From positions 218,126-282,125 of the forward strand of contig NZ_JXST01000001.1 in NCBI RefSeq assembly GCF_000878195.1: a stretch of 64,000 nucleotides of DNA, given 5' to 3'. The notes beneath the pieces are model-generated. The model saw only the letters and a program-made list of their open reading frames with translations. It was not told the DNA's origin and did no database searches. A program made the position numbers and the translations under genes. Shown here in pieces: positions 12,681 to 22,727 of the stretch (positions are counted from its first letter, which is position 1; every line of letters begins with the position of its first letter). Source of the DNA: Mycolicibacterium llatzerense (GTDB taxonomy: Bacteria; Actinomycetota; Actinomycetes; Mycobacteriales; Mycobacteriaceae).

Positions 12681-13649
12681 GTGTCTGCGTCGGATGGAAA
12701 CACCGCTTCTGAGTGGGTACCCACGGGTTCGGTGACCGTCCGCGTGCCGGGCAAGGTGAACCTGTACCTCGGTGTCGGTGACTGCCGCGATGACGGCTAC
12801 CACGAGCTGACCACGGTGTTCCACGCCGTCTCCCTGTTCGACGAGGTGACGGTCCGCAATGCCGACCTGCTGTCGGTGGAGATGCTCGGGGACGGCGCCG
12901 AGGGGCTGCCGACGGACCACCGCAACCTCGCCTGGCGGGCCGCCGAACTGATGGCCGAGCACGTCGGCCGGGCGCCCGACGTCGCCATCTCGATCGACAA
13001 GTCGATTCCCGTCGCCGGCGGTATGGCCGGCGGCAGCGCCGACGCGGCGGCCGTGCTGGTCGCGATGAACAATCTCTGGGAGCTGGGCGTGCCCCGGCGG
13101 GACCTGCATACGCTGGCCGCCCGGCTGGGCAGCGACGTGCCGTTCGCGCTGCACGGCGGTACCGCGCTGGGGACCGGCCGCGGCGAGCAGCTGGCGACCG
13201 TGCTGGCGCGCAGCACCTTCCACTGGGTGCTGGCCTTCGCCGAGGGCGGACTGTCCACGCCGAAGGTTTTCGCCGAACTGGACAACCTCCGGGCCGACGC
13301 CCGGGACGGGGGGCCGCCTCCGCTGGACGACCCCGAGCCGCTGCTGGCAGCGCTGGCGTCCGGCGACCCGCGCGAACTGGCACCGCTGCTGGGCAATGAC
13401 CTGCAGTCGGCGGCCGTCAGCCTGGACACCGGGCTGCGGCGCACCCTGCGGGCGGGCGTCGAAGCCGGGGCGCTGGCGGGGATCGTGTCCGGTTCGGGGC
13501 CCACGTGCGCTTTCCTGTGTGCCTCCGCGGAGGACGCGGTCGAGGTCGGCACCCAACTTTCCGGCGCTGGGGTGTGCCGGACGGTACGCGTAGCCAGCGG
13601 CCCGGTGCACGGCGCCAGGGTGGTGCCGGCGCCCAGCAAGCAGGCCTGA
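12681..13649 (+). CDS. ispE: 4-diphosphocytidyl-2-C-methyl-D-erythritol kinase
   Basis: A 322-residue GHMP-family kinase of the non-mevalonate isoprenoid pathway; it phosphorylates CDP-ME at the 2-hydroxyl. [14 protein letters not shown] holds the substrate lysine motif, [17 protein letters not shown] is the glycine-rich ATP loop (motif 2), and [12 protein letters not shown] is motif 3. The start is GTG 12681. It follows rsmA, as in M. tuberculosis (Rv1010-Rv1011 order). The isoprenoid precursors feed polyprenyl phosphates used by enzymes such as Pmt. Confidence 0.95.
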   Translation: MSASDGNTASEWVPTGSVTVRVPGKVNLYLGVGDCRDDGYHELTTVFHAVSLFDEVTVRNADLLSVEMLGDGAEGLPTDHRNLAWRAAELMAEHVGRAPDVAISIDKSIPVAGGMAGGSADAAAVLVAMNNLWELGVPRRDLHTLAARLGSDVPFALHGGTALGTGRGEQLATVLARSTFHWVLAFAEGGLSTPKVFAELDNLRADARDGGPPPLDDPEPLLAALASGDPRELAPLLGNDLQSAAVSLDTGLRRTLRAGVEAGALAGIVSGSGPTCAFLCASAEDAVEVGTQLSGAGVCRTVRVASGPVHGARVVPAPSKQA

Positions 13650-13940
13650 TCACGGTGTGACTCAGCACTCAATTCGGCCAACAGTTTGTTAGCTACTTAA
13701 GAGTCTCTTAAGATGATCGATGGTGTCTGCCAGCGGCCAGGCGTGGAACGCAATGGTTTCTCTCACCGGCGGTGTCGGTGAGGGATCGAGACGTGCCAGG
13801 GCAGCGTCGCCCGCGCACTCGGAGCCATCGATTCGAGATATAACCGCGGCCGAATTGTGCGTGCGCGCCTCTACAAGTGCGCCCGGCACCGGACGGACTA
13901 TGGAACGACGGGCAGTGGCGCCTGACCTCAGGAGGTTGTC
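13650..13940. other. Intergenic region before the acyl ligase (ispE to 13941)
   Basis: 291 bp without a convincing gene. It is less GC-rich around 13681-13715 (TTAGCTACTTAAGAGTCTCTTAAG), where the promoter of the ligase probably lies, and ends in a strong AGGAGG 5-7 nt before the GTG at 13941. A 74-codon plus-strand frame (13720-13944) overlaps the ligase start and has no supporting signal. Confidence 0.5.
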
Positions 13941-15578
13941 GTGAGCCGATTTACCGACAAGATGTACTACAACGCACGTACATCGCAGCGGGGCATGGTC
14001 ACTGGTGAGCCGCACGAGCCAGTGCGCCACACCTGGGGCGAGGTCCACGAGCGGGCCCGGCGCATCGCCGGTGGCCTGGCCGCTGCCGGAATCGGTCTCG
14101 GCGACAAGATCGGCGTGCTCGCCGGCTACCCGGTGGAGATCGCCCCGACCGTGCAGGGCATCTGGATGCGCGGCGGCAGCCTCACCATGCTGCACCAGCC
14201 GACGCCGCGGACCGACCTGGCCGTCTGGGCTGAAGACACCATGAACGTCATCAGCATGATCGAGGCCAAGGCCGTCATCATCTCCGAGCCGTTCCTGGTC
14301 GCCGCCCCCGTGCTGGAAGAGAAGGGCCTGCTGGTCCTCAAGGTCGGCGACCTGCTGGAAGCCGAGCCCATCGACCCCGTCGAGACCGGCGAAGACGACC
14401 TCGCGCTGATGCAGCTGACGTCAGGCTCGACCGGCTCGCCCAAGGCCGTCCAGATCACGCACCGCAACATCTTCTCCAACGCCGAGGCCATGTTCATCGG
14501 CGCCGAGTACGACGTCGACAAGGACGTCATGGTCAGCTGGCTGCCCTGCTTCCACGACATGGGCATGGTCGGCTTCCTCACCATCCCGATGTACTTCGGT
14601 GCCGAGCTGGTCAAGGTCACGCCGATGGACTTCCTGCGCGACACCCTGCTGTGGGCCAAGCTCATCGACAAGTACAAGGGCACCATGACGGCGGCCCCGA
14701 ACTTCGCCTACGCGCTCTTCGCCAAGCGCCTGCGCCGGCAGGCCAAGCCGGGCGAGTACGACCTCTCCACCCTGCGGTTCGCGCTGTCCGGCGCCGAGCC
14801 GGTGGACCCCGCCGACGTCGAAGACCTGATCGACGCCGGCAAGCCGTTCGGCCTGCAGCCGTCGGCCATCCTGCCGGCCTACGGAATGGCAGAGACCTGT
14901 CTCGCCGTGTCGTTCTCGCCGTGCAACGCCGGCCTGGTCGTCGACGAGGTCGACGCCGATCTGCTGGCCGCGCTGCGTCGCGCCGTGCCCGCAGCGAAGG
15001 GCAACACCCGTCGCCTCGCCTCGCTGGGCCCGCTGCTGCGTGACCTGGAGGCCCGCATCGTCGACGAGGACGGCAACGTCCTGCCCGAGCGCGGTGTCGG
15101 TGTCATCCAGCTGCGCGGCGAATCGGTCACCCCCGGCTACATCACCATGGCCGGTTTCCTGCCGACGCAGGATGAAAACGGCTGGTACGACACCGGCGAC
15201 CTCGGCTACATCACCGAAGAGCAGAACGTCGTGGTCTGCGGCCGGGTGAAGGACGTCATCATCATGGCGGGCCGCAACATCTACCCGACGGACATCGAGC
15301 GGGCCGCCGGCCGCGTGCAGGGCGTGCGCCCGGGCTGCGCCGTCGCGGTGCGTCTCGACGCCGGTCATTCGCGTGAGACCTTCGCCGTCGCCGTCGAATC
15401 GAACGCCTGGCAAGACCCGGTGGAAGTGCGCCGGATCGAGCATCAGGTGGCGCACGAGGTCGTGACCGAGGTCGACGTGCGGCCGCGCAACGTGGTCGTG
15501 CTGGGCCCGGGCACCATCCCGAAGACGCCCTCGGGCAAGCTCCGTCGCGCGAACTCGGTGGAACTCGTCACCGGCTAG
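13941..15578 (+). CDS. Fatty acyl-CoA / acyl-AMP ligase (Pks16-like)
   Basis: A 545-residue adenylate-forming enzyme that activates an acyl chain as acyl-[23 protein letters not shown] is the P-loop-like A3 motif, [10 protein letters not shown] is A5, YDTGDLGYI is A7, and the hinge is followed by [20 protein letters not shown]. The C terminus ends in [11 protein letters not shown] with the catalytic lysine. The NIYPTDIE block resembles FAAL/FadD-type ligases. M. tuberculosis has the homologue Pks16 (Rv1013) here despite its polyketide name. AGGAGG precedes the GTG start. The fatty acid substrate is unknown; the neighbours pth and rplY give no pathway clue. Confidence 0.88.
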   Translation: MSRFTDKMYYNARTSQRGMVTGEPHEPVRHTWGEVHERARRIAGGLAAAGIGLGDKIGVLAGYPVEIAPTVQGIWMRGGSLTMLHQPTPRTDLAVWAEDTMNVISMIEAKAVIISEPFLVAAPVLEEKGLLVLKVGDLLEAEPIDPVETGEDDLALMQLTSGSTGSPKAVQITHRNIFSNAEAMFIGAEYDVDKDVMVSWLPCFHDMGMVGFLTIPMYFGAELVKVTPMDFLRDTLLWAKLIDKYKGTMTAAPNFAYALFAKRLRRQAKPGEYDLSTLRFALSGAEPVDPADVEDLIDAGKPFGLQPSAILPAYGMAETCLAVSFSPCNAGLVVDEVDADLLAALRRAVPAAKGNTRRLASLGPLLRDLEARIVDEDGNVLPERGVGVIQLRGESVTPGYITMAGFLPTQDENGWYDTGDLGYITEEQNVVVCGRVKDVIIMAGRNIYPTDIERAAGRVQGVRPGCAVAVRLDAGHSRETFAVAVESNAWQDPVEVRRIEHQVAHEVVTEVDVRPRNVVVLGPGTIPKTPSGKLRRANSVELVTG

Positions 15579-15596
15579 GTTTCGTGCACAGTCATG

Positions 15597-15630
15597 AAAA
15601 ACCCCGATTTCCTCGGAAATCGGGGTTTTT
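15597..15630 (+). terminator. Intrinsic terminator of the acyl ligase gene
   Basis: A perfect 14-bp inverted repeat (15597-15610 and 15617-15630) with a 6-nt loop, GC-rich at its core and ending in a T run. It lies 18 bp after the stop codon. Confidence 0.9.
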
Positions 15631-15728
15631 TACGTTTTTCTCGCGGGTGGGGCTGCTCGCTTCGCTGAGCGAAAGCTGTGAGTGCCGGGTAATCTCGCTG
15701 AATTATTGACGAGAGGACCGGCGTATTC

Positions 15729-16151
15729 ATGGGGCGTGTGATTGCGGCTGTGGTGGCGGTGTTCGGCGCGTGCGTCATCGCCGCGGTGCCGGCTTGCGCT
15801 GAAGCTCCAGCGGGCTTGGTCGAGGACACGAATGACATCGCCGCGGCGGTCGGCTCCGGGGTGCGGGGCAGCGACATCGTCGGCTTCTCCGCAACCGGGC
15901 CCGACGTCCCTGCTGCCTCCGCAGCGGTGATCGCGGCGTGTAAGCGTGCCGGTGCGGTCCAGTGCACCAGTGACGAGGTCACCAACGACCGGTTGTGCAT
16001 CGTCAATGTCAACGCCCCGGAAACCGGCGTGGTGGCCGGCGGTGCCGGACGCACGGTCGAGGAGGCCCGCCAGGACGCGTTCAACCGGGCTGCAGCCAAC
16101 AAGACGCCGCTCGATCCCGATTCCCGAACCTTGGCGTGGTCCTGCCCCTGA
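15729..16151 (+). CDS. Small secreted protein with two likely disulfides
   Basis: 140 residues with a clear Sec signal peptide (VIAAVVAVFGACVIAAVPAC, then AEAP). The mature part has four cysteines (ACKRAG, QCTSDE, LCIVN, WSCP at the very end), suited to two disulfides, and the region AGGAGRTVEEARQDAFNRAA. The second half resembles mycobacterial exported proteins of the DUF4189 kind, a short Cys-bearing fold, but I cannot assign it with certainty. GAGAGGA lies before the ATG at 15729. It is a single-gene unit between two terminators, and no function is implied by its neighbours. Confidence 0.75.
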   Translation: MGRVIAAVVAVFGACVIAAVPACAEAPAGLVEDTNDIAAAVGSGVRGSDIVGFSATGPDVPAASAAVIAACKRAGAVQCTSDEVTNDRLCIVNVNAPETGVVAGGAGRTVEEARQDAFNRAAANKTPLDPDSRTLAWSCP

Positions 16152-16212
16152 ATCGAGTCACGCAGGTGACAACGGTTGTGAATTCCGTTGTGCGGGATGG
16201 TTCCTCGACCAT

Positions 16213-16237
16213 CCGGTGACCTTGCTCACCGGTTTTT
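16213..16237 (+). terminator. Intrinsic terminator after the secreted protein gene
   Basis: CCGGTGA (16213-16219) pairs with TCACCGG (16226-16232) around a 6-nt loop and is followed by five T. Two smaller perfect hairpins precede it: ACAACGG/CCGTTGT at 16170-16192 and GGATGGT/ACCATCC nested around 16196-16213. Confidence 0.75.
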
Positions 16238-16427
16238 CAGAGGTTGCCAGGTCAGCGCAATTCTATGAATCCCTTATATGTGAGTTCGTCATGAGTTAAT
16301 GGCGCGGTCATCTGGCTGAAACATATAGTCGACCTAACATGCGTTATTGGAAGGCGTGTCAGTGGTTTTCAGCCCGTCGATTACGGACCGGAGACAGACG
16401 ACCTTCCCCGAATAGTGAGAAGGTGAC

Positions 16428-16691
16428 ATGACTCATCAAAGCAAGCGCAGGATGGTCGCTCTGCTGGTGGGCCTGGCCTCGGTCAGTGGCATCATGGCGC
16501 CTGTTGCAGGTGCCCGCCCGACCTGTCAGGACGCCGGAAGCCTCTCCACCTGCGAGACGAACGGCAGCGTGGCGATCAAGGCGACCCCGGGCATCCGCAC
16601 TCAGGACACCACCCAGAGCTCCCGCGTGGGCGCTCAGGGCCGCCGGAGCTGCTACACCGATGCCGTTGACCGGCAACACATCTGCGGATAG
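16428..16691 (+). CDS. Small exported protein, mycobacterial type
   Basis: 87 residues with an N-terminal signal peptide (MVALLVGLASVSGIMAPVAG, cleavage likely after AGA before RPTC). The mature peptide has cysteines in PTCQDAG, STCETNGS, SCYTDA and HICG, that is four, again suited to two disulfides, and the phrase NGSVAIKATPGIR. I recall short exported mycobacterial proteins with the same TCQ...GSV.IKA..G pattern, none with a known role. AGAAGG precedes the ATG at 16428. It is expressed alone, with a terminator directly downstream. Confidence 0.75.
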   Translation: MTHQSKRRMVALLVGLASVSGIMAPVAGARPTCQDAGSLSTCETNGSVAIKATPGIRTQDTTQSSRVGAQGRRSCYTDAVDRQHICG

Positions 16692-16736
16692 CTCTGCTGG
16701 CGAACCTCCCGCGCACGCGGGAAGTACCCGCGTGAG

Positions 16737-16770
16737 AAAACCCCCAAATTCCTTGGAGTTTGGGGGTTTT
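16737..16770. terminator. Bidirectional terminator between the exported protein gene and pth
   Basis: Arms 16737-16748 and 16759-16770 are perfect 12-base inverted repeats with A and T runs at the outer ends, so the hairpin has a U tract on either strand. It separates two convergent genes. Confidence 0.88.
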
Positions 16771-16792
16771 CGCGCTTTCTTGGGCAGGTCGG

Positions 16793-17368
16793 CTACCAGG
16801 CGTGGACGGTGTTCTGCGCTGCCTCGACGCCGTACTGCAGCAGCAATTCCGTTGCGTCGGAGGCTTGTTCGAGGATGGTGCCCAACTCGGGCCGTTCCTT
16901 CGAATTGAAGTTCTCCAGCACGAACGCCGCCGGGTCTTGCCGCCCCGGCGGGCGGCCCACGCCGATGCGGACGCGTTGAAAATCCTTGGTGCCCAAGGCG
17001 GAAGCAATGGAGCGAAGACCATTGTGACCGCCCTCGCCGCCACCGAACTTGAGCCGGATGCGGCCGAAGTCGATGTCCAGCTCGTCGTGGATCACCACGA
17101 TGTCGGCCGGCTCGACGGAATAGAACTTCGCCAAAGGCCCGATGTGCCTACCGGATTCGTTCATGTAGGTGCGCGGCTTGGCGAGCACCACGGACCGGCC
17201 TCCCAGCCGGCCCGTGGTGACTTCAGCTCCGGATTTCTTGTGCACCTTGAACCCTGCGCCGATGCGCTCGGCCAGGATGTCGGCAACCAGAAATCCAACG
17301 TTGTGCCGCGTTGTTTCGTAGCGCGGCCCAGGATTGCCCAGGCCGACCACCAAAAGCGGTTCGGCCAA
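16793..17368 (-). CDS. pth: Peptidyl-tRNA hydrolase
   Basis: A 191-residue Pth-fold esterase that releases peptides from prematurely dropped peptidyl-t[23 protein letters not shown] holds the conserved Asn and catalytic His of [17 protein letters not shown] has the substrate-binding MNESG, and [12 protein letters not shown] has the catalytic Asp. [13 protein letters not shown] is the conserved glycine-rich loop. It lies 6 bp after rplY on the same strand; this rplY-pth pair is common in actinobacteria and links translation quality control with ribosome assembly. Confidence 0.96.
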   Translation of the reverse strand: MAEPLLVVGLGNPGPRYETTRHNVGFLVADILAERIGAGFKVHKKSGAEVTTGRLGGRSVVLAKPRTYMNESGRHIGPLAKFYSVEPADIVVIHDELDIDFGRIRLKFGGGEGGHNGLRSIASALGTKDFQRVRIGVGRPPGRQDPAAFVLENFNSKERPELGTILEQASDATELLLQYGVEAAQNTVHAW

Positions 17369-17374
17369 AGCGAA

Positions 17375-18037
17375 TTACTCCGACTCGGCAGCGGCCTCTG
17401 CGGCCGCCTCGCCCTCGGCAGCAGCCTCGCCCGAAGCGGCCTCTTCGCCGGAGCCCTCGGACTCGAGGTCCTCGGCGGTCGGCGCCGCGACGACGTTGAT
17501 GACCAGCACCTCGGGGTCGGTCACCAGCGTGACGCCCGCGGGCAGTTCGACCTGGCCGGCGAGGATCTGAGTACCGGCCTCGATGCCCTCGACCGACACG
17601 GTCAGCGACTCGGGGATCGACTGGACGTCGGCCTCGATCTGGATGGTGTTGGTGTCCTGGGCGACCAGGGTGCCGGACTGGGCGTCACCCTCGACGACGA
17701 TGCTCACGTCGACGGTGACCTTCTCGCCACGCTTCACGACGATCAGGTCGGCGTGCTGGATGTTGCGCTTGATCGGGTGAACGACGACCTGCTTGGTCAG
17801 CGCGAGCTGCTCCTTGCCGGCGATGTCGAGGGTCAGCACCGCGTTGGTGCCCGAGTTACGCAGCACGGCAGCGTACTCGCGGGCGTTGATCTCGAGGTGC
17901 TGCGGCTCGGTGCCGTGGCCGTACAGGACGACCGGCACGCGGCCTTCGCGACGGGCCAGACGCGAGGCGCCCTTGCCGGTCCGGGTGCGGACCTCAGCGG
18001 TCAGATTGTTCGAGGTGGGGGCCGCGTTCTTGGCCAT
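17375..18037 (-). CDS. rplY: 50S ribosomal protein L25 (general stress protein Ctc form)
   Basis: 220 residues: an N-terminal 5S-rRNA-binding L25 domain ([20 protein letters not shown]), then the Ctc-type beta domain ([20 protein letters not shown]). The tail is about 35 residues of Ala/Glu-rich low-complexity sequence ([16 protein letters not shown]). The long form is typical of actinobacteria. GGAGCG lies 6 nt before the ATG at 18037. It is cotranscribed with pth. Confidence 0.95.
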   Translation of the reverse strand: MAKNAAPTSNNLTAEVRTRTGKGASRLARREGRVPVVLYGHGTEPQHLEINAREYAAVLRNSGTNAVLTLDIAGKEQLALTKQVVVHPIKRNIQHADLIVVKRGEKVTVDVSIVVEGDAQSGTLVAQDTNTIQIEADVQSIPESLTVSVEGIEAGTQILAGQVELPAGVTLVTDPEVLVINVVAAPTAEDLESEGSGEEAASGEAAAEGEAAAEAAAESE

Positions 18038-18187
18038 GTGAATCGCTCCTGATGCCGTATCTACTGGGTGGCACGGCCAGGGCTGGGATATCAGCGCACA
18101 TCAGTGCTGTGAAGTTCCCGTCGATAACGGTGGTCCTGGTGGACCTACCCTCGCCGTGATCGTCAGTCAGACTAGCGGAAACGCCCC

Positions 18188-19057
18188 TCAGAGCGGAAAT
18201 TCAGTGGCGGTGAGCTGGGCAGACAGGTCCCAGAGGGCGGTCGCGGTGCGTGCTGACCGGCCGGCCGGCTTGATCAGCTGCGTCGGCCCGGTCGGCCCGC
18301 GGAAGCCGAATTTCGGGCCGACGAACGTGTTGCCCGGCAGGTCCTGCGACGCCGCGAACAGCGTCTGCTGGGCGCCGAAGGCGGCGGGGGTGGCGATCTT
18401 GTTGGCGGCGAGCCAGAACTTGTCGCCCAGTTCGTTGCCCGTCTGGCCCTGCAGGTTGGTCGCCGAGTAGCCCGGATGCGCGGTCAGCGCGCGCACGGAC
18501 GAACCGGCCAGCGACAGCCGGCGCTGCAGGTCCTTGGTGAACAGCAGATTCGCCAGCTTCGACTGCCCGTACGCCAACCATGCCGAGTACGGCCGTGACT
18601 TCCAGTTCAGGTCTTTCAGGCTGATGTAGCCCAGCAGGTGCAGCTCGGACGACACCGTGACCACGCGGTCGGTGATCTTCGGCAGCAGCAGGTTGGTCAG
18701 GGCGAAATGCCCCAAGTGGTTCGTGCCGATCTGGCTCTCGAAACCGTCCTCGGTCAGCGAGAACGGCACGGCCATGATGCCGGCGTTGTTGATCAGCACG
18801 TCGACCTTGTCGACACCGGCGGCGAACTCACGCACCGAGGCCAGGCTCTGCAGATCCAGGGGCCGAACCTCGACGTCGCCGGTCATGCCTGCGGCAGCGG
18901 TGTCGCCCTTGGTGGTGTTGCGGCAGGCGAGGATGACCTTGGCGCCCACGCGGGCCAGTTCACGGGCGGTGACCTCGCCGAGGCCACTGTTGGCGCCGGT
19001 GACGATGACGGTGCGGCCGGCGAAAGAAGGCAGGTCGGCGGCGGTCCATTCACTCAT
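18188..19057 (-). CDS. SDR family oxidoreductase
   Basis: A 289-residue short-chain dehydrogenase of the retinol dehydrogenase/WW-oxidoreductase-like branch. VIVTGANSGLGEVTARELAR holds the TGxxxGxG cofactor motif, CRNTTKGD suggests NADP preference, LINNAGIM is the NNAG block, and WLAYGQSKLANLLF holds the catalytic YxxxK. The expected Ser lies in VTVSSELHLLG. The substrate is unknown. No direct partner: the 150 bp to rplY hold no gene, and lpqT starts a separate unit 24 bp upstream. Confidence 0.88.
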   Translation of the reverse strand: MSEWTAADLPSFAGRTVIVTGANSGLGEVTARELARVGAKVILACRNTTKGDTAAAGMTGDVEVRPLDLQSLASVREFAAGVDKVDVLINNAGIMAVPFSLTEDGFESQIGTNHLGHFALTNLLLPKITDRVVTVSSELHLLGYISLKDLNWKSRPYSAWLAYGQSKLANLLFTKDLQRRLSLAGSSVRALTAHPGYSATNLQGQTGNELGDKFWLAANKIATPAAFGAQQTLFAASQDLPGNTFVGPKFGFRGPTGPTQLIKPAGRSARTATALWDLSAQLTATEFPL

Positions 19058-19081
19058 GACCGCGAGCTTAGTGCCGCAGGG

Positions 19082-19732
19082 CTACTTGGGGCCGACGGAG
19101 AAGCCCTTGATGATCGCTTCGATGTCGCCGGCCTGGTCCTTGGCCTGTTCGGCATACGTCGTGATGGTCAGCTGGATCAGGTAGTGGATGCCCGGTCGTG
19201 GCGGGGACGGCTGGGCGATCACGATCCGGTTGTAGGACTGCAACCGGCGGTTGTGCAGGTCGTAGCTGCCCTCGATCATCGCCGACGGGTAGCCCTGGAA
19301 GTCGTCGCTCGAGCTGTACAGCTTCTTGAAGTTCTCGGACAGCAGGGCATCGGCGTCGGAATGCTTGAGGGCATCCTTGACGTCGAAGTCTCCGGACAGC
19401 TGGAACACCATCAGCATCGCCAGGGGATAGGTGTCGTTCTTGGCGATCGTCACGGTGCCGGGCGAGTAATTGAGGTTCTTGTATCCCGTCCAGCCCTGCG
19501 GCCGGGGCAGCGTCACCTTGAGGTCGGTGAGCTGGTCGGGGATGACCTGCTTGCTCTGCACCCCGAGCTTGTTCAGGTAGTCCGGGAACGGAATCAGACT
19601 GGCCTTGTCCACCGGTGTCGTGCTGGTGGTCGGCGTCGTCGACCAGATCGACTTGTAGTCAGGCGTTTTCGTCTCGCACGCGGTGAGTGTCAGCGCCACC
19701 GCGGCGGCGGCACAGACCCTGCGCAGGATCAC
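19082..19732 (-). CDS. lpqT: LpqT-like lipoprotein (LpqN/LpqT family)
   Basis: 216 residues with a lipoprotein signal: VCAAAAVALTLTAC, lipobox LTAC, cysteine about residue 19. A Thr-rich stretch (STTPTTSTTP) follows, then the LpqN/LpqT domain (IPFPDYLNKLG to the end). The family is mycobacterial, anchored outside the membrane, and has no established activity for LpqT. The GTG start at 19732 overlaps the arsC stop (GTGA), so it is translationally coupled. The genomic position matches M. tuberculosis lpqT (Rv1016c). Confidence 0.88.
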   Translation of the reverse strand: MILRRVCAAAAVALTLTACETKTPDYKSIWSTTPTTSTTPVDKASLIPFPDYLNKLGVQSKQVIPDQLTDLKVTLPRPQGWTGYKNLNYSPGTVTIAKNDTYPLAMLMVFQLSGDFDVKDALKHSDADALLSENFKKLYSSSDDFQGYPSAMIEGSYDLHNRRLQSYNRIVIAQPSPPRPGIHYLIQLTITTYAEQAKDQAGDIEAIIKGFSVGPK

Positions 19733-20070
19733 AGAATCTCGCGGACCGCGTCGATCGGGCGGGCCAGCCGGGTGCCTTTCGCGGTGACGACGAACGGCCG
19801 CTCGATCAGGATCGGATGTTCGGCCATGGCGTCGAGCAGCTGCTCGTCGGTGGCGTCGGCCAGATTCAGCTCGGCGTAGAGGGATTCGCGCTTGCGTACC
19901 GCGGTGCGCACGTCGATGCCCGCATCTTTGATCATCGCCACCAGCTCGGCCCGGGTCGGCGGCGTCTTCAGATACTGCACGACCTCGGGCTCGATGCCGT
20001 TCTCCCGCAGCAGATCCAGCGTCTTACGGGAGGTCGAGCACTTCGGGTTGTGGTAGATGCGGGCGGCCAT
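19729..20070 (-). CDS. ArsC-family (thioredoxin-fold) arsenate reductase-like protein
   Basis: 113 residues of the ArsC/Spx/YffB fold. The N-terminal IYHNPKCSTSRKTLDLLREN contains the single active cysteine, and LIERPFVVTAKGTRLARP is the conserved C-terminal substrate block with ERP. Glutaredoxin-linked arsenate reductases have exactly this arrangement, but no ars genes are nearby. A general reductase or Spx-like role is equally possible. It sits between prsA (2-bp gap) and lpqT (4-bp overlap), so the three form one operon. Confidence 0.82.
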   Translation of the reverse strand: MAARIYHNPKCSTSRKTLDLLRENGIEPEVVQYLKTPPTRAELVAMIKDAGIDVRTAVRKRESLYAELNLADATDEQLLDAMAEHPILIERPFVVTAKGTRLARPIDAVREIL

Positions 20071-20072
20071 TG

Positions 20073-21053
20073 TTAGGCAGATCCGTCGAAAAGGCCGGTG
20101 ACCGAGCCGTTTTCGAACACCGCGCGGATGGTCGACGCCAGCAGCGGCGCGATCGACAGCACGGTCAGTGCCGGGAACTGCTTGTCCGGCGTGATGGGCA
20201 GCGTGTTGGTGACGATGACCTCGCGGGCGCCGCAGTCGGCCAGGCGCTGGGCAGCCGGGTCGGACAGCACACCGTGGGTGGCGGCGATGATGACGTCCTT
20301 GGCCCCGTCCTCACGCAACAGCTTGACCGCGCCGGCGATGGTGCCACCGGTGTCGATCATGTCGTCGGTCAGGATGCAGGTCTTGCCCTTGACTTCACCG
20401 ACGACGCGGTTGGCCTTGACCTGGTTGGGGACCAGCGGATCGCGGGTCTTGTGGATGAAGGCCAGCGGCACGCCGCCCAGGGAGTCGGCCCATTTCTCGG
20501 CGACGCGCACGCGGCCGGAGTCCGGGGAGACCACGACCAGGTCGGAGTCGCCGTACTTGTCGCCGATGTAGCCGCACAGCAGCGACTGCCCACGCATGTG
20601 GTCGACCGGACCGTCGAAGAAGCCCTGGATCTGGTCGGTGTGCAGGTCGACCGAGACGATGCGGTCGGCGCCGGCGGTCTTGAGCAGGTCGGCGATCAGA
20701 CGGGCCGAGATGGGCTCGCGGCCGCGGTGCTTCTTGTCCTGGCGCGCGTACGGGTAGAACGGCAGGATCGCGGTGATCCGCTTGGCGGACCCGCGCTTGA
20801 GCGCGTCGATCATGATGAGCTGTTCCATCAGCCACTGGTTCAGCGGCGCGGGATGGCTCTGCAGCACGAAGGCGTCGCAGCCACGCACCGACTCGTCGAA
20901 TCGGACGAAGATCTCGCCGTTCGCGAAGTCCCGGGACGTCTGCGGGGTGACCTCGATGCCGAGCTCTTTGGCGACCTGTTCGGCCAGTTCGGGGTGCGCG
21001 CGCCCCGAGAAGAGCATCAGATTTTTGCGGTTGTCGGTCCAGTCCGTGGCCAC
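20073..21053 (-). CDS. prsA: Ribose-phosphate pyrophosphokinase
   Basis: A 326-residue PRPP synthetase that makes PRPP from ribose 5-phosphate and ATP, used for nucleotides, His, Trp and the decaprenyl-phosphoribose of arabinan. ILPFYPYARQDKKHRGREPI is the ATP flexible loop region, VVVSPDSGRVRVAEKWA is conserved, and ILTDDMIDTGGTIAGAV is the PRPP-binding loop. An upstream in-frame extension to 21182 is open. I chose GTG 21053 (MATDWTDNRKNLMLFSG), which gives the exact length of the M. tuberculosis enzyme. It is first gene of a prsA-arsC-lpqT operon. Confidence 0.95.
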   Translation of the reverse strand: MATDWTDNRKNLMLFSGRAHPELAEQVAKELGIEVTPQTSRDFANGEIFVRFDESVRGCDAFVLQSHPAPLNQWLMEQLIMIDALKRGSAKRITAILPFYPYARQDKKHRGREPISARLIADLLKTAGADRIVSVDLHTDQIQGFFDGPVDHMRGQSLLCGYIGDKYGDSDLVVVSPDSGRVRVAEKWADSLGGVPLAFIHKTRDPLVPNQVKANRVVGEVKGKTCILTDDMIDTGGTIAGAVKLLREDGAKDVIIAATHGVLSDPAAQRLADCGAREVIVTNTLPITPDKQFPALTVLSIAPLLASTIRAVFENGSVTGLFDGSA

Positions 21054-21212
21054 TGTGTGCTGCTTTCGCGGTGGGGGATCGATACGTCGTAATGGTACTT
21101 GCCGGTAACCAGCAACCGTTGCCGGGTTACCGGAACACCAACAGCAGACTTCGAGTGTGAGTGCTGGGCACGGATTCGGCACCGTTTTCGTGCACAGCCC
21201 TCACCGGTGTCA

Positions 21213-22655
21213 TCAGCCCTGTTCGCGCGCCTTGCGCGCGGCCTCCGCGGCCTTCGACTCGGGCCGCTTGCGCTCCACCCAGCCCTCGATATTGCGCTGC
21301 TCACCTTTGGAAACGGCCAGCGCTCCGGGTGGCACGTCCTCGCGGACCACGGTGCCGGCGCCGGTGTAGGCACCGTCGCCGACGGTCACGGGTGCGACGA
21401 ACATCGTGTCCGAGCCGGTGCGCACGTGCGAACCGATGGTGGTGCGGCTCTTGTTCTCGCCGTCGTAGTTGACGAAGACGCTGGACGCGCCGATGTTGCT
21501 GTACTCGCCGATGTCGGCGTCCCCGACGTACGTCAGGTGCGGCACCTTGGTGCCGGTGCCGATCTTCGAGTTCTTGACCTCGACGAACGCGCCCAGCTTG
21601 CCGTCGGCGCCGAGCTCGGTGCCTGGCCGCAGGTACGTGAAGGGGCCGACGGTGGCGCCGGCACCGATGACCGCCAGCTGCCCGTGGGTGCGGATCACCT
21701 CGGCGCCGTCACCGACCTCCATGTCGGTCAGCGTGGTGTCGGGGCCGATGACGCAGTTCGCGCCGATGTCGGTGGCGCCCAGCAGCTGGCTGCACTGCTT
21801 GACGACGGTGTCGCGGCCGATGCTGACGTCGACGTCGATCCAGGTGGTGCCTGGGTCGATGATCGTGACGCCCGCGCGCTGGTGACCGGCGATGATGCGG
21901 CGGTTCAGCTCGGCGGCCACCTCGGACAGCTGCACCCGGTCGTTGACGCCGGAGACCTGCGCGCTGTCGTCGACGTGGTGGGCCCGGACGATCTGGCCGT
22001 CGCCGCGCACGATCGAGATGGCGTCGGTGAGGTAGAGCTCTTGCTGGGCGTTGTCCGACCGCAGCCGGCTCAGCGCCGAGCGCAGTGCTGTGGCGTCGAA
22101 CGCGTACACCCCGGAGTTCACCTCGCGGATCGCGCGCTGGGATTCGGTGGCGTCGGCCTGCTCGACGATCCCGATCACCTCGTGGTCCTGCGTGCGCAGG
22201 ATGCGGCCGTAGCCGGTCGGGTTGGCGACGGTGGTGGTGAGCACCGTCGCGGCCGCGGTGGCGGTGGCGTGGGTGTCGACGAGGCCCTCGAGAGTATCGG
22301 CGTCGAGCAGCGGGACGTCACCCGCGGTGACCACGACTGTGCCGGCGAAGTCGGCGGGGAGCGCGGACAGGCCGCAGCTGACGGCGTGCCCGGTGCCGAG
22401 CTGCTCATCCTGGATGGCGACGGTGACGGTCCGGCCGAGTCCGCCCGCGATCTCGTGCACATGCGCGGTGACCCGCTCGCGTTCCTTGCCGACGACCACG
22501 ACGAGGTGCGTCGGATTGACCTTGGCAACGGCGTGCAGCGCGTGCGCGAGCATGCTGCGGCCGGCCAGCGTATGCAGGACCTTCGGAATGTCGGAGCGCA
22601 TCCGGGTACCTGACCCAGCGGCCAGGACGATGACGGCGGCTTCGCCTCGAGTCAC
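21213..22655 (-). CDS. glmU: Bifunctional GlmU: N-acetylglucosamine-1-phosphate uridyltransferase / glucosamine-1-phosphate acetyltransferase
   Basis: 480 residues in two catalytic halves that make UDP-GlcNAc for peptidoglycan. The N-terminal pyrophosphorylase has [18 protein letters not shown] and the Mg-binding [11 protein letters not shown]. The C-terminal left-handed beta helix carries hexapeptide repeats (for example [13 protein letters not shown]) and the acetyltransferase segment [16 protein letters not shown]. The C-terminal tail is short and Lys/Arg-rich. GTG start at 22655, downstream of tRNA-Gln on the same strand. Confidence 0.96.
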   Translation of the reverse strand: MTRGEAAVIVLAAGSGTRMRSDIPKVLHTLAGRSMLAHALHAVAKVNPTHLVVVVGKERERVTAHVHEIAGGLGRTVTVAIQDEQLGTGHAVSCGLSALPADFAGTVVVTAGDVPLLDADTLEGLVDTHATATAAATVLTTTVANPTGYGRILRTQDHEVIGIVEQADATESQRAIREVNSGVYAFDATALRSALSRLRSDNAQQELYLTDAISIVRGDGQIVRAHHVDDSAQVSGVNDRVQLSEVAAELNRRIIAGHQRAGVTIIDPGTTWIDVDVSIGRDTVVKQCSQLLGATDIGANCVIGPDTTLTDMEVGDGAEVIRTHGQLAVIGAGATVGPFTYLRPGTELGADGKLGAFVEVKNSKIGTGTKVPHLTYVGDADIGEYSNIGASSVFVNYDGENKSRTTIGSHVRTGSDTMFVAPVTVGDGAYTGAGTVVREDVPPGALAVSKGEQRNIEGWVERKRPESKAAEAARKAREQG

Positions 22656-22727
22656 GTACGCCTCTCTCTACGCGATGTCGCGCTTTGCTGCTTGGCGCTG
22701 TGCCGATAGTCGCTCGGCAAGCCTCGC

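Noticed and set aside
13720..13944. 74-codon frame upstream of the acyl ligase
   Set aside because: No ribosome site; its end overlaps the Shine-Dalgarno and start of the ligase.
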